A stretch of DNA of 64,000 nt from Gammaproteobacteria bacterium (GTDB lineage Bacteria; Pseudomonadota; Gammaproteobacteria; Eutrophobiales; Eutrophobiaceae), in the NCBI GenBank assembly GCA_022826885.1, contig JAJDUB010000051.1, positions 1 to 64,000 on the forward strand, written 5' to 3'. Position numbers and translations under genes: made by a program. How positions within the stretch are numbered: the first letter of the stretch is position 1; each line of letters starts with the position of its first letter. Of the stretch, positions 47,188-54,120 are shown one piece after another. Below the pieces are notes generated by a model. It ran no database searches. It was not told where the DNA came from and saw nothing but the letters and a program-made list of their open reading frames with translations.

Positions 47188-48354
47188 TCAAGCGTCAAAG
47201 GGCCGGAGCAGGTCGCGGGCGATGATATGGCGCTGGATTTCACTGGTGCCGTCCCAGATGCGTTCAACCCGGGCATCGCGCCAGAAGCGTTCTATCGGCA
47301 GGTCATCCATCAGGCCCATTCCCCCGAAGATCTGCACCGCCTCGTCCGTCACCCGGCCCAGCATTTCGGTGGCATACAGTTTAGCCTCTGCGATCTGGCG
47401 GTTGGCATCCAAATTCTGGTCCAGGCGCCATGCCGCGGCAAGCGTGAGCCAGTCCGCCGCGTCGATCCAGGTCTGCATGTCGGCAAGTTTAAAGGAAACT
47501 CCCTGGAATTTGCCGATGGGTTGTCCGAACTGGCGGCGATTCGCGGCCCACTCGACACAGAGATCGAAGCAGCGGCGCGCCCGCCCGACGCACATGGCCG
47601 CAACGGTGAGACGTGTCGCTGCCAGCCATACATTAGCGAGGTCAAAACCGGCGCCTTCCTCGCCGAGCACCTGGGCCGCGGGCACGCGGCAGTCGTCGAA
47701 CACCAGGATATTATTGTGGTAACCGCGATGGGAGACGGAGTTGTAGCCGGGGCGTATCTCGAATCCCGGGGTTCCCCGGTCAACCAGGAAACAGGTGATG
47801 CGTTTCTTCCGCCCTCGCACCGTCTCATCCTCGCCTGTGGCCGCAAAGGTGATCACAAAATCAGCGATGTCAGCGTGGCTGATGAAATGCTTGGTACCAT
47901 TTATGACGTAATCGGCGCCGTCGCGACGGGCAAAGGTCTTCATCCCGCGTATGTCGGAACCTGCGTCGGGTTCACTCATGGCCAGGGCGTCGATTTTCTC
48001 GCCGCGCACGCAGGGAAGCAGGTAGCGCTCTCGCTGTTCGGCTGTGCCGGCGCAGAGAATGTTGGAGGGACGGCCCCAGAATACCGACAGCGCCATGGCG
48101 GCGCGGCCGAGTTCGCGTTCCAGCAGGGTGAAGGTCAGGGTATCCAGCCCGCCACCGCCGAATTCCTCCGGTATATTCGGCGCGTAGAACCCGAGTTCGA
48201 GAACTTTGTCTTGGATCCCTCGCCCCAGTGCCTCAGGCACCCGGCCGCTGCGTTCCACTTCATCCTCCAGCGGATACAACTCCTGTTCGACAAAACTGCG
48301 CACGGTGTCCACCACCAGTTGCTGTTCGTGACTCAGACCGAATTCCATTGCCAC
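47188..48354 (-). CDS. Acyl-CoA dehydrogenase
   Basis: 388 residues, complete. The FAD-binding segment (ALAMSEPDAGSDIRGMKTFA; GTKHFISHA) and C-terminal helical domain with QIFGGMGLM are standard. The usual catalytic Glu of the YEGT motif is Asp here (D368 in IWDGTSEIQR), so either this residue serves as base or another glutamate does. Flanked by CaiD, it could dehydrogenate gamma-butyrobetainyl-CoA or a related CoA ester. The gap to caiD is 16 bases. It lies 29 bases after the desaturase stop. Confidence 0.9.
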   Translation of the reverse strand: MAMEFGLSHEQQLVVDTVRSFVEQELYPLEDEVERSGRVPEALGRGIQDKVLELGFYAPNIPEEFGGGGLDTLTFTLLERELGRAAMALSVFWGRPSNILCAGTAEQRERYLLPCVRGEKIDALAMSEPDAGSDIRGMKTFARRDGADYVINGTKHFISHADIADFVITFAATGEDETVRGRKKRITCFLVDRGTPGFEIRPGYNSVSHRGYHNNILVFDDCRVPAAQVLGEEGAGFDLANVWLAATRLTVAAMCVGRARRCFDLCVEWAANRRQFGQPIGKFQGVSFKLADMQTWIDAADWLTLAAAWRLDQNLDANRQIAEAKLYATEMLGRVTDEAVQIFGGMGLMDDLPIERFWRDARVERIWDGTSEIQRHIIARDLLRPFDA

Positions 48355-48383
48355 CTCACAGGGTTATTTCCGACCCGGCCGTA

Positions 48384-49409
48384 TTACATTGTTTTCCGGG
48401 CGATAAGTTCATATGCTCCTTCGGAGATCATGCTGGGCGCCTGCCGGATCGTGCGCGCCGCCGTATTCTTGCCCAACGAGCGCCGCAGTGCAACACTGAA
48501 TACCTCCCAGTTGGTCCGAAAGAAGCCGGGGTCGGGTTCCGGGAGTTGATCCCTGATGGCCTCGTGCAGTTCGGGCAGCGCATGGAAGGGCACCTGCGGG
48601 TAGAGGTGGTGCTCGATGTGATTATTCATGTTCATGTACAGAAAACGTCCCAGGGTGGAGGTCCGGAACGACCTGGTCGAATCGATGACCGACCAGGAAT
48701 CTTCCTGCAGTTCCACGTGCTGGATGAGGGTAAACAACAGCATAACGGGAGCCGCGATAAGGCGCGGCAATATGATATACCACAAGAGCCAGAGATGGCC
48801 GGAGGCGACCAGGACGGCGCATGCTCCGTAGATCACGACGAACAGGCGCGCATTCCGGGTCATTTTCGGGAGTTCGCTGTCCGGCGCCACCATACGCATC
48901 ATGGCCGTGTAGTTCTTCGTCGATAGCTGCCATAACACCTTGATATGAAACCATAAAAGGCTCGCGCCGGTAAATTCCCCCAGCCATCCGCGCAAGCTCA
49001 TCGGTGTATCGAACGGCATCTGGCTGTCCCTGCCCACGTGCCAGGTGAATGTATGGTGGTTAGTGTGGGTGTAGCGGCGATGCAGGGGTTCCTCCATGTA
49101 CACCAGTGACGTGATCCAGAGCACCAGTTCGTTCAGCCGGCGTGTCCTGAACGCGGTGCCATGGGATGTTTCGTGGCTGATTGCATAGACGGGAACCGTC
49201 AGGAACACGCCGTGCACGAACATGGCTGGCCAGACCCACCAGGTTCCGAGCGCTGACCTGACAAGCAGTCCGGTACAGGCCAGCGCTATCAGCCACTGGG
49301 CCAGGTAAATCAGACCCGACCGATCAGACCGGGCGGCAAGCGACCGTAGCCGCTTGCGGTCGAGCGTAATACCGCTGGACGCCGCGTTTGTCGCAGTGAA
49401 TGCTGTCAT
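48384..49409 (-). CDS. Fatty-acid-desaturase-fold membrane oxygenase (first of two)
   Basis: 341 residues, four to six hydrophobic segments. Three histidine boxes are present: HETSHG, RRYTHTNHH and NNHIEHH, forming the di-iron site. The fold covers lipid desaturases and also hydroxylases/demethylases such as MocD-like and AlkB-like proteins. Its start overlaps the stop of the class II aldolase (ATGA) and it is followed by an acyl-CoA dehydrogenase and CaiD. That context argues for hydroxylation of a soluble quaternary amine rather than membrane lipid desaturation; this is inference. It is a paralogue of the desaturase at 50358 on the other strand. Confidence 0.88.
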   Translation of the reverse strand: MTAFTATNAASSGITLDRKRLRSLAARSDRSGLIYLAQWLIALACTGLLVRSALGTWWVWPAMFVHGVFLTVPVYAISHETSHGTAFRTRRLNELVLWITSLVYMEEPLHRRYTHTNHHTFTWHVGRDSQMPFDTPMSLRGWLGEFTGASLLWFHIKVLWQLSTKNYTAMMRMVAPDSELPKMTRNARLFVVIYGACAVLVASGHLWLLWYIILPRLIAAPVMLLFTLIQHVELQEDSWSVIDSTRSFRTSTLGRFLYMNMNNHIEHHLYPQVPFHALPELHEAIRDQLPEPDPGFFRTNWEVFSVALRRSLGKNTAARTIRQAPSMISEGAYELIARKTM

Positions 49410-50161
49410 TCAGCGTAATCGTCTCCTTCCTTGTCCAGTATTGCCTTCAGGTCGTTGAAGTGGCGTTCTGCCTGGTCCGGGTAATGGCATTCCAGTTCCC
49501 GGGCAGTTTTTTCGGCTGTCACGTCGGGTATCACACGCAGATCTCTTCCGGTCTGCAACGCCTTGATATAGGTCTCGGCGGCACGTTCGAAGTAATAAAG
49601 ACGGTTGAACGTGTCGGCTACGCCGGAGCCGATCACCAGGATGCCGTGGTTGCCCATGATCATGACTTTCTTCTTTTGGTCGATGAGCAGCGCGGCGCAG
49701 CGTTCCCCTTCCTCTTCGAAGGCCAGGCCGCCGAAGTCTCCGTCGATCACGTAGCGGTTGTGGAACGTCGCGGTATTCTGGTCGATGGCCGGCAGGGCGC
49801 TGTCGGCAAGACAACTCAGCACGGTCGCGTAAACCGAGTGCGTATGCATTATGCAGCGGGCATGGGGGCAGCGGCGGTGGATAGACCCGTGCAATCCCCA
49901 GGCAGTCGGGTCTGGCGCATCAGGCCGTTCCAGCACTCCGGGGTCGTCGGCGTCCAGCAGCAGCAGGTCGCTCGCCCGGATGAGAGAGAAATGACGCTGG
50001 TTCGGATTCATCAGGAAGCGCTTGCCCGCAGCGTCCACGGCCAGTGAAAAATGGTTGGCTACGGCCTCGTGCAGGTTCAGCCTGGCCGCGCAGCGGAACG
50101 CAGCGGCAAGGTCGGCGCGCTCCTGCCGGTAAAGTTGTTCCGGAAATGGCTGTATTTTCAT
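49406..50161 (-). CDS. Class II aldolase/adducin family protein
   Basis: 251 residues from ATG 50161, preceded by GGAGG about 6 bases upstream; a longer frame to 50257 is less likely. The zinc-type motif is CIMHTHSVYATVLSCL (H-x-H) with a further His in MGNHGILVIGSG. Family members cleave or epimerise hydroxy-carbonyl compounds. Its stop overlaps the desaturase start by 4 bases, so the two are translationally coupled: a hydroxylase plus an aldolase would allow side-chain cleavage of a hydroxylated substrate. Confidence 0.88.
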   Translation of the reverse strand: MKIQPFPEQLYRQERADLAAAFRCAARLNLHEAVANHFSLAVDAAGKRFLMNPNQRHFSLIRASDLLLLDADDPGVLERPDAPDPTAWGLHGSIHRRCPHARCIMHTHSVYATVLSCLADSALPAIDQNTATFHNRYVIDGDFGGLAFEEEGERCAALLIDQKKKVMIMGNHGILVIGSGVADTFNRLYYFERAAETYIKALQTGRDLRVIPDVTAEKTARELECHYPDQAERHFNDLKAILDKEGDDYAE

Positions 50162-50189
50162 TTGAACCTCCGCATCGGGAATTCTCCGG

Positions 50190-50217
50190 ATATTAAGCTG
50201 AAATATAGAAGAATCAA
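50190..50217 (-). promoter_or_regulatory. Candidate promoter for the aldolase-desaturase-acyl-CoA dehydrogenase-caiD operon
   Basis: On the minus strand TTGATT (50212-50217), 16 bases, TAATAT (50190-50195), 29 bases before ATG 50161. It lies in the 196-base divergent region shared with the second desaturase. Prediction by eye only. Confidence 0.35.
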
Positions 50218-50357
50218 CAGCAAATGATCGAGTAGATTCGAAAAACAGACGACACAAGTTTATGTGCAGGCGACAATGCCGGTAAATCAGCTATCCGCTA
50301 CGCCAGGATAATGATTTAAAATCTGCGCGCATCCAAGATCTCGCCAGGTTTTAGACG

Positions 50358-51320
50358 ATGCCGGAACAACAAGACTGGTTCAAATGTGATATCGACAGGA
50401 AGATGCTCAAGGCCCTGTCTAAGCGTGCAGACCGCCCGGCAATCCTGCATTTCGGCGCCTATTACACCATCCTGGCCGGCCTGGGAGCGGCTTTGGTCTA
50501 CACCTGGGGTACCTGGTGGGCGCTCGGCGTCATGTTACTGTACAGCGCCCTGTGGTCCTTCAACAACGCGGCAGGCCATGAAGCCTGCCACGGCACGCCG
50601 TTCAGGAGCCACGGCCTGAACCAGGCGCTGCTTTACCTGTGCAGTTGGATGCTGAGCTGGGAACCGGTATCGCTGAAGTGGGTGCACGCCAGGCATCATA
50701 CCCATACTTCGGATATAGGGAACGATGCGGAATACCTGTTGCCGAACCCGGTGCGCTGGCTCGATATCCTGAGCCTGGCCTGCGGCTGGAACCAGGTATG
50801 GCATTACAACAAGGAACTGGTGCAACTGGCTGTCGGCCATGCTAATCATTTTATCAGGGTATCCGTCCCCGAAACCGAATTTCCCAAGGTGTTTCGCAAT
50901 GCCCGGCTGTTCCTGGGGAGCTATATCGCCATTATCGGCATTGCCGTCTGGATGCAGTCGTGGCTGCCGATTTGCCTGCTGCTGCTGCCCCGGGCGCTGG
51001 GCGCGCCGGTGCACGGGGTATTGCGCATCACCCAGCACGGCGCCCTGGCGACCGGCATCAAGGATCACCGTTTTACCACGCGCACCATGTACCTGAACCC
51101 GGTGTTGCGGTTCTTTTACTGCAACATGAACTACCATGTTGAACACCACATGTTTCCCATGGTACCGTTCCACGCACTGCAACAACTGCACGAGACTGTC
51201 AGGGAGCAGATGCCTGTCCCCAGCAGCGGGGTCATCGGCGCCATGGGGGAAGTGTTTGCCACCAAATCCAGGCAGAAAGAGGATCCCGGATATGTATTGC
51301 AACCGGTTTTTAATGGGTAG
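50358..51320 (+). CDS. Fatty-acid-desaturase-fold membrane oxygenase (second of two)
   Basis: 320 residues. Histidine boxes GHEACHGTPF, HARHHTHT and NYHVEHHMFP are intact. It is paralogous to the minus-strand desaturase (matching boxes; PETEFPKVFRNARLFLG compared with PDSELPKMTRNARLFVV). It is followed at 51403 by a MocE-family Rieske ferredoxin, the expected electron donor, making this a hydroxylase-type oxygenase system as in rhizopine (moc) loci. The 82-base gap between them contains a family B repeat. Substrate unknown. Confidence 0.88.
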   Translation: MPEQQDWFKCDIDRKMLKALSKRADRPAILHFGAYYTILAGLGAALVYTWGTWWALGVMLLYSALWSFNNAAGHEACHGTPFRSHGLNQALLYLCSWMLSWEPVSLKWVHARHHTHTSDIGNDAEYLLPNPVRWLDILSLACGWNQVWHYNKELVQLAVGHANHFIRVSVPETEFPKVFRNARLFLGSYIAIIGIAVWMQSWLPICLLLLPRALGAPVHGVLRITQHGALATGIKDHRFTTRTMYLNPVLRFFYCNMNYHVEHHMFPMVPFHALQQLHETVREQMPVPSSGVIGAMGEVFATKSRQKEDPGYVLQPVFNG

Positions 51321-51325
51321 CCAGC

Positions 51326-51384
51326 ACGTCATTCCCGCGCAGGCGGGAATCCAGTAAAATAAATCGTCGCCGTAGGCGGCACAT
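51326..51384. repeat. Dispersed intergenic repeat, family B, copy 2
   Basis: ATTCCCGC (51331-51338), GCAG, GCGGGAAT (51343-51350), then CCAGTAAAAT and a GTCGCC-GTA-GGCGGC element. Same mosaic as at 1211, 54020 and 63302. It lies inside a co-directional gene pair, so it is spread in operons and not only at ends. Confidence 0.75.
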
Positions 51385-51402
51385 TATTCATGTGAAAAGA
51401 TA

Positions 51403-51732
51403 ATGACCGAACAATGGATAACCGCATGCGCCGTCGATGACATCGACACGGAAGACGTCGTCCGTTTCGACCGCGGTGGCAGGACTTATGCCGTTTACCG
51501 GACATCGGACGACAGGATCTACGCCACTGACGGACTTTGTACCCATGAGGAGCAGCACCTGGCGGAGGGATTTGTCATCGATGACATCATCGAATGCCCG
51601 CTGCACCAGGGACGTTTCCATATCCCTACGGGCAAGGCGAAAGGCGCGCCTGTCTGCATTGATCTGAAGACCTATCCGGCCAGGGTAGTTAATGGCAAAG
51701 TCCATATTCTGATCGGTGATCATCTCCCATAA
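51403..51732 (+). CDS. MocE-family Rieske-type [2Fe-2S] ferredoxin
   Basis: 109 residues. Rieske ligands are C-x-H in GLCTHEEQHL and C-x2-H in IECPLHQGRFH. This is the MocE family of soluble Rieske ferredoxins that donate electrons to oxygenases, here probably the desaturase-fold protein just upstream (and possibly the minus-strand paralogue). Its end overlaps the sulfotransferase start by 17 bases. The flavin reductase partner is not in the window. Confidence 0.93.
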   Translation: MTEQWITACAVDDIDTEDVVRFDRGGRTYAVYRTSDDRIYATDGLCTHEEQHLAEGFVIDDIIECPLHQGRFHIPTGKAKGAPVCIDLKTYPARVVNGKVHILIGDHLP

Positions 51733-52393
51733 ACACAGGTTCATATTTTTCGCAGTTCCCAGGACCGCGACCCATGCCCTGCGCCAGGCCCTGAGGCCGT
51801 GCCTGGGAGTTGGCGACTGGGAACAGCAGGCGTTGTTCGGCAAACAGAGCATCCCGGTCCCGGGCATCGCCGCCATCGGGCACGGCCATGTGTCCTTCCG
51901 ACAGTTAAGAGAGAATCTGCCGGCGCAGACCTGGTCGTCCTATTTCAAGTTCGGTTTCGTCCGGAACCCCTTCGACCGGTTCGTCTCCACCTGTTTTTTC
52001 CTGAATCGCCGCAACCCGGGATTTACCGGACATGAAGTCGGGTTCATGCGCCAGGCCATCAGTAAAGAGCGGTTTCGGCAACGTATCCTGGCAATGCCGC
52101 AATACCGGCTGCTTACGGATGAACGCGATACGCTGATGATGGACTACGTCGGCCGCTATGAAACCTTGCAGCAATCATTCGATGAGATCTGCCGCCGTAT
52201 CGGCATTGTCCCATCGACGCTCGGTCGCAGGAACGAATCCCGTCACAGGAGTTACGCATGTTATTATGACGAGTCCCTGCAGCAGGCGGTCGCAGACTGG
52301 TACCGCATGGATTTCGAACTGTTCGGTTACGATGCGGGAAAGATTGCCCCCGAGCCGGCTGCAAGCGGGGAGGAGACACCGGATACGCCATGA
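51716..52393 (+). CDS. Sulfotransferase (short, Sulfotransfer_2-like)
   Basis: 225 residues from GTG 51716, which lies 17 bases inside the ferredoxin gene. The PAPS 5'-phosphosulfate loop is FFAVPRTATHALRQAL; the 3'-phosphate site is FKFGFVRNPFDRFVSTCFF. Both are intact, so it should transfer sulfate from PAPS to an acceptor hydroxyl or amine. It ends by a 4-base overlap with the AspH-like gene. Two TPR-sulfotransferases lie 2 kb away, so sulfation is a theme here. The acceptor is unknown. Confidence 0.88.
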   Translation: MIISHKHRFIFFAVPRTATHALRQALRPCLGVGDWEQQALFGKQSIPVPGIAAIGHGHVSFRQLRENLPAQTWSSYFKFGFVRNPFDRFVSTCFFLNRRNPGFTGHEVGFMRQAISKERFRQRILAMPQYRLLTDERDTLMMDYVGRYETLQQSFDEICRRIGIVPSTLGRRNESRHRSYACYYDESLQQAVADWYRMDFELFGYDAGKIAPEPAASGEETPDTP

Positions 52394-53418
52394 AACTCGC
52401 CAGACCCTTCATACGCCTGCCCCTGGACTTCGACGCGGCGCGCCTGGCGCAGGAAGCTGCGCAACTGGAAGCGTCCGCCTGGCGCCCGCACCCGCTTGGC
52501 CTGAAGGGAAATTCGGCGGTTGCGCTTATCTCCCGGGGCGGTGGAGATAACGACGAATTCGGGGGCCGCATGACTGCCACCCCGCACCTCGGCGGATGTC
52601 CATACCATCGGCAGGTCATGGCGAGTTTCAACGAAGTGCTGGCCCGGTCCAGGCTGATGAAACTGGATGCCGGCTGCGAGGTGCAGAACCACGTCGACTT
52701 CAATTACCACTGGTATACCCGGGTGCGCATACATATACCCGTCATAACAAACCCGGAGGTGGTGTTCCACTGCGGCGATGAAAAACTGCACATGGCGCCG
52801 GGAGAGTGCTGGATCTTCGATAACTGGCGCCGGCACAACGTCGTCAACGGCAGCGGGCAGGACCGCATACACCTGGTGATCGACCTGTCCGGCTCATCCC
52901 GCTTCTGGGGCATGGTCAGGCAGGCGCTCAAGGCCGGGCATGGTAACGGTGGGGCGCGGTTCGAATCCCTGCCGTATGAGCCGGGCAAAAGGGTGGAGAT
53001 CCTTACCGAGAATTACAATATCTCTCCGGTCATGGCGCCGGGAGAAATTGACGCGCTGGTGGCAGACCTGGTGCGTGAATTTGCAGACCATCCCGGTAAC
53101 GATCCCGGCCTGGTGGAGCGCTACAGGTTGATTCTGACCGATTTTGCCAGCGACTGGCGCGAGACCTGGCACCGCAACGGCATCGGCAAGCAGGGACTGC
53201 CCCATTACCGGCGTCTGCTGGACCGGGTAAAAAGCGAACTGCACCCGGAGCGGCGGGCGTTGCTCATTTCAGCCAACGATATAGGCGTGAACCCCGTGAT
53301 TGTCCAGCGCATCCTGCGCGCGGCGCTGGCGCCTGAAGTGCGGGAGCAATTTTTTGATGAGTCGGGGACAGAATTAAATTCTGACCCCATGAAAGACCGA
53401 GGTAAAGGTTATGAGTAA
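52390..53418 (+). CDS. Aspartyl/asparaginyl beta-hydroxylase-like (AspH) dioxygenase
   Basis: 342 residues. The 2-oxoglutarate/iron core is HVDFNYHWYTRVRIHIPV with H101, and the distal RRHNVVNGSGQDRIHLVIDL with H149 and R159, as in AspH-family enzymes. The C-terminal ~130 residues are an extra helical part I do not recognise. ATG 52390 overlaps the sulfotransferase stop by 4 bases. The last ~18 residues (SGTELNSDPMKDRG) are translated from a degenerate palindromic repeat at 53364-53388, which has extended the protein. It overlaps the HD gene by 8 bases. Confidence 0.9.
   Translation: MKLARPFIRLPLDFDAARLAQEAAQLEASAWRPHPLGLKGNSAVALISRGGGDNDEFGGRMTATPHLGGCPYHRQVMASFNEVLARSRLMKLDAGCEVQNHVDFNYHWYTRVRIHIPVITNPEVVFHCGDEKLHMAPGECWIFDNWRRHNVVNGSGQDRIHLVIDLSGSSRFWGMVRQALKAGHGNGGARFESLPYEPGKRVEILTENYNISPVMAPGEIDALVADLVREFADHPGNDPGLVERYRLILTDFASDWRETWHRNGIGKQGLPHYRRLLDRVKSELHPERRALLISANDIGVNPVIVQRILRAALAPEVREQFFDESGTELNSDPMKDRGKGYE
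53364..53388. repeat. Degenerate family A palindrome inside the AspH-like gene
   Basis: GGGGACAGAATTAAATTCTGACCCC is a near-perfect 25-base palindrome sharing the GGGGtCAGA...TCTGACCCC core with the 43-bp family. It is translated in frame as the C-terminal tail of the AspH-like protein. Confidence 0.75.
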
Positions 53419-53965
53419 AGTAAATTTCACCGCCATGGTTCACGGCACCCGTGAGGACTACGACCTGGTATTCGCCCACGATGTTGAAAACGGCTCACAC
53501 CAGGCAGAGCGGGTGATCGGCTGGATGCGGTCCATGGATGGGGATTCCCCGTATCACGTCACCCGGCTGGAACACTCACTGCAAACCGCCACGCGGGCGG
53601 AACGGGATGGTGCCGATGAAGAGACCGTGGTATGCGCCCTGCTGCACGACATCGGCGACGTGCTCGGTCCCCACAACCACTCGCAACTCGCCGCGGCCTT
53701 GCTGCGCCCCTACGTCAGCGAAAAGAACCACTGGGTCGTCCTGTACCACGGCCTGTTCCAGGGCTATTACTGGATGGAGCACTACGACCGGGACAAAAAC
53801 GCCCGCGACCGCTTCAAGGACCACCCGTACTACCAGGATTGTGTCGACTTCTGCGCCAACTGGGACCAGTGCTCATTCGACCCCAACTACCCGACGCTGC
53901 CCCTGGAGCACTTCATCCCCATGATTGAGCGGCTGTTTGCGCGCAAACCGCAGACGTTCATCTGA
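53411..53965 (+). CDS. HD-domain protein (PhnZ/TmpB-like oxygenase or phosphohydrolase)
   Basis: 184 residues. HD-type metal ligands: H55 (LEHSLQTA), H79-D80 (ALLHDIGDVLG), H88/H90 (GPHNHSQ), H113 and D151. The sequence around HSLQ...ERDGADEETVVCALLHDIG resembles PhnZ and TmpB, mixed-valent di-iron HD oxygenases, rather than nucleotide phosphohydrolases. PhnZ/TmpB cleave hydroxylated aminophosphonates such as 1-hydroxy-2-trimethylaminoethylphosphonate. Phosphonate genes are absent here, so another hydroxylated substrate is possible. It starts 8 bases inside the AspH-like gene. Confidence 0.82.
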   Translation: MSKVNFTAMVHGTREDYDLVFAHDVENGSHQAERVIGWMRSMDGDSPYHVTRLEHSLQTATRAERDGADEETVVCALLHDIGDVLGPHNHSQLAAALLRPYVSEKNHWVVLYHGLFQGYYWMEHYDRDKNARDRFKDHPYYQDCVDFCANWDQCSFDPNYPTLPLEHFIPMIERLFARKPQTFI

Positions 53966-54019
53966 ATCTTCAGCCCCCGACAGTCATCATAAAAGTGTCC
54001 CTGCGGGACAGTTTCTCAC

Positions 54020-54120
54020 TGGATTCCGGCATTCGCCGGAATGACGATACAAAGACTACGTCATGCCGGGCTTGACCCGGCATCCAGTCACACTATGTCG
54101 CCGCAGGCGACTCTTTATAA
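54020..54120. repeat. Dispersed intergenic repeat, family B, copy 3
   Basis: Contains ATTCCGGC-ATTC-GCCGGAAT, then CATGCCGGG-CTTGA-CCCGGCATCCAGT, then GTCGCC-GCA-GGCGAC and CTTTATAAC. It lies between converging genes and overlaps the last codons of the TPR-sulfotransferase on the minus strand. Confidence 0.75.

Noticed and set aside
46930..48549. 539-codon plus-strand frame over caiD and the acyl-CoA dehydrogenase
   Set aside because: Antisense shadow; the minus-strand proteins match known families throughout.
48384..49409. Membrane fatty-acid desaturase for lipid adaptation
   Set aside because: Possible by fold, but coupling to an aldolase, an acyl-CoA dehydrogenase and CaiD, and a MocE ferredoxin beside the paralogue, favour a catabolic oxygenase; kept as an alternative only.
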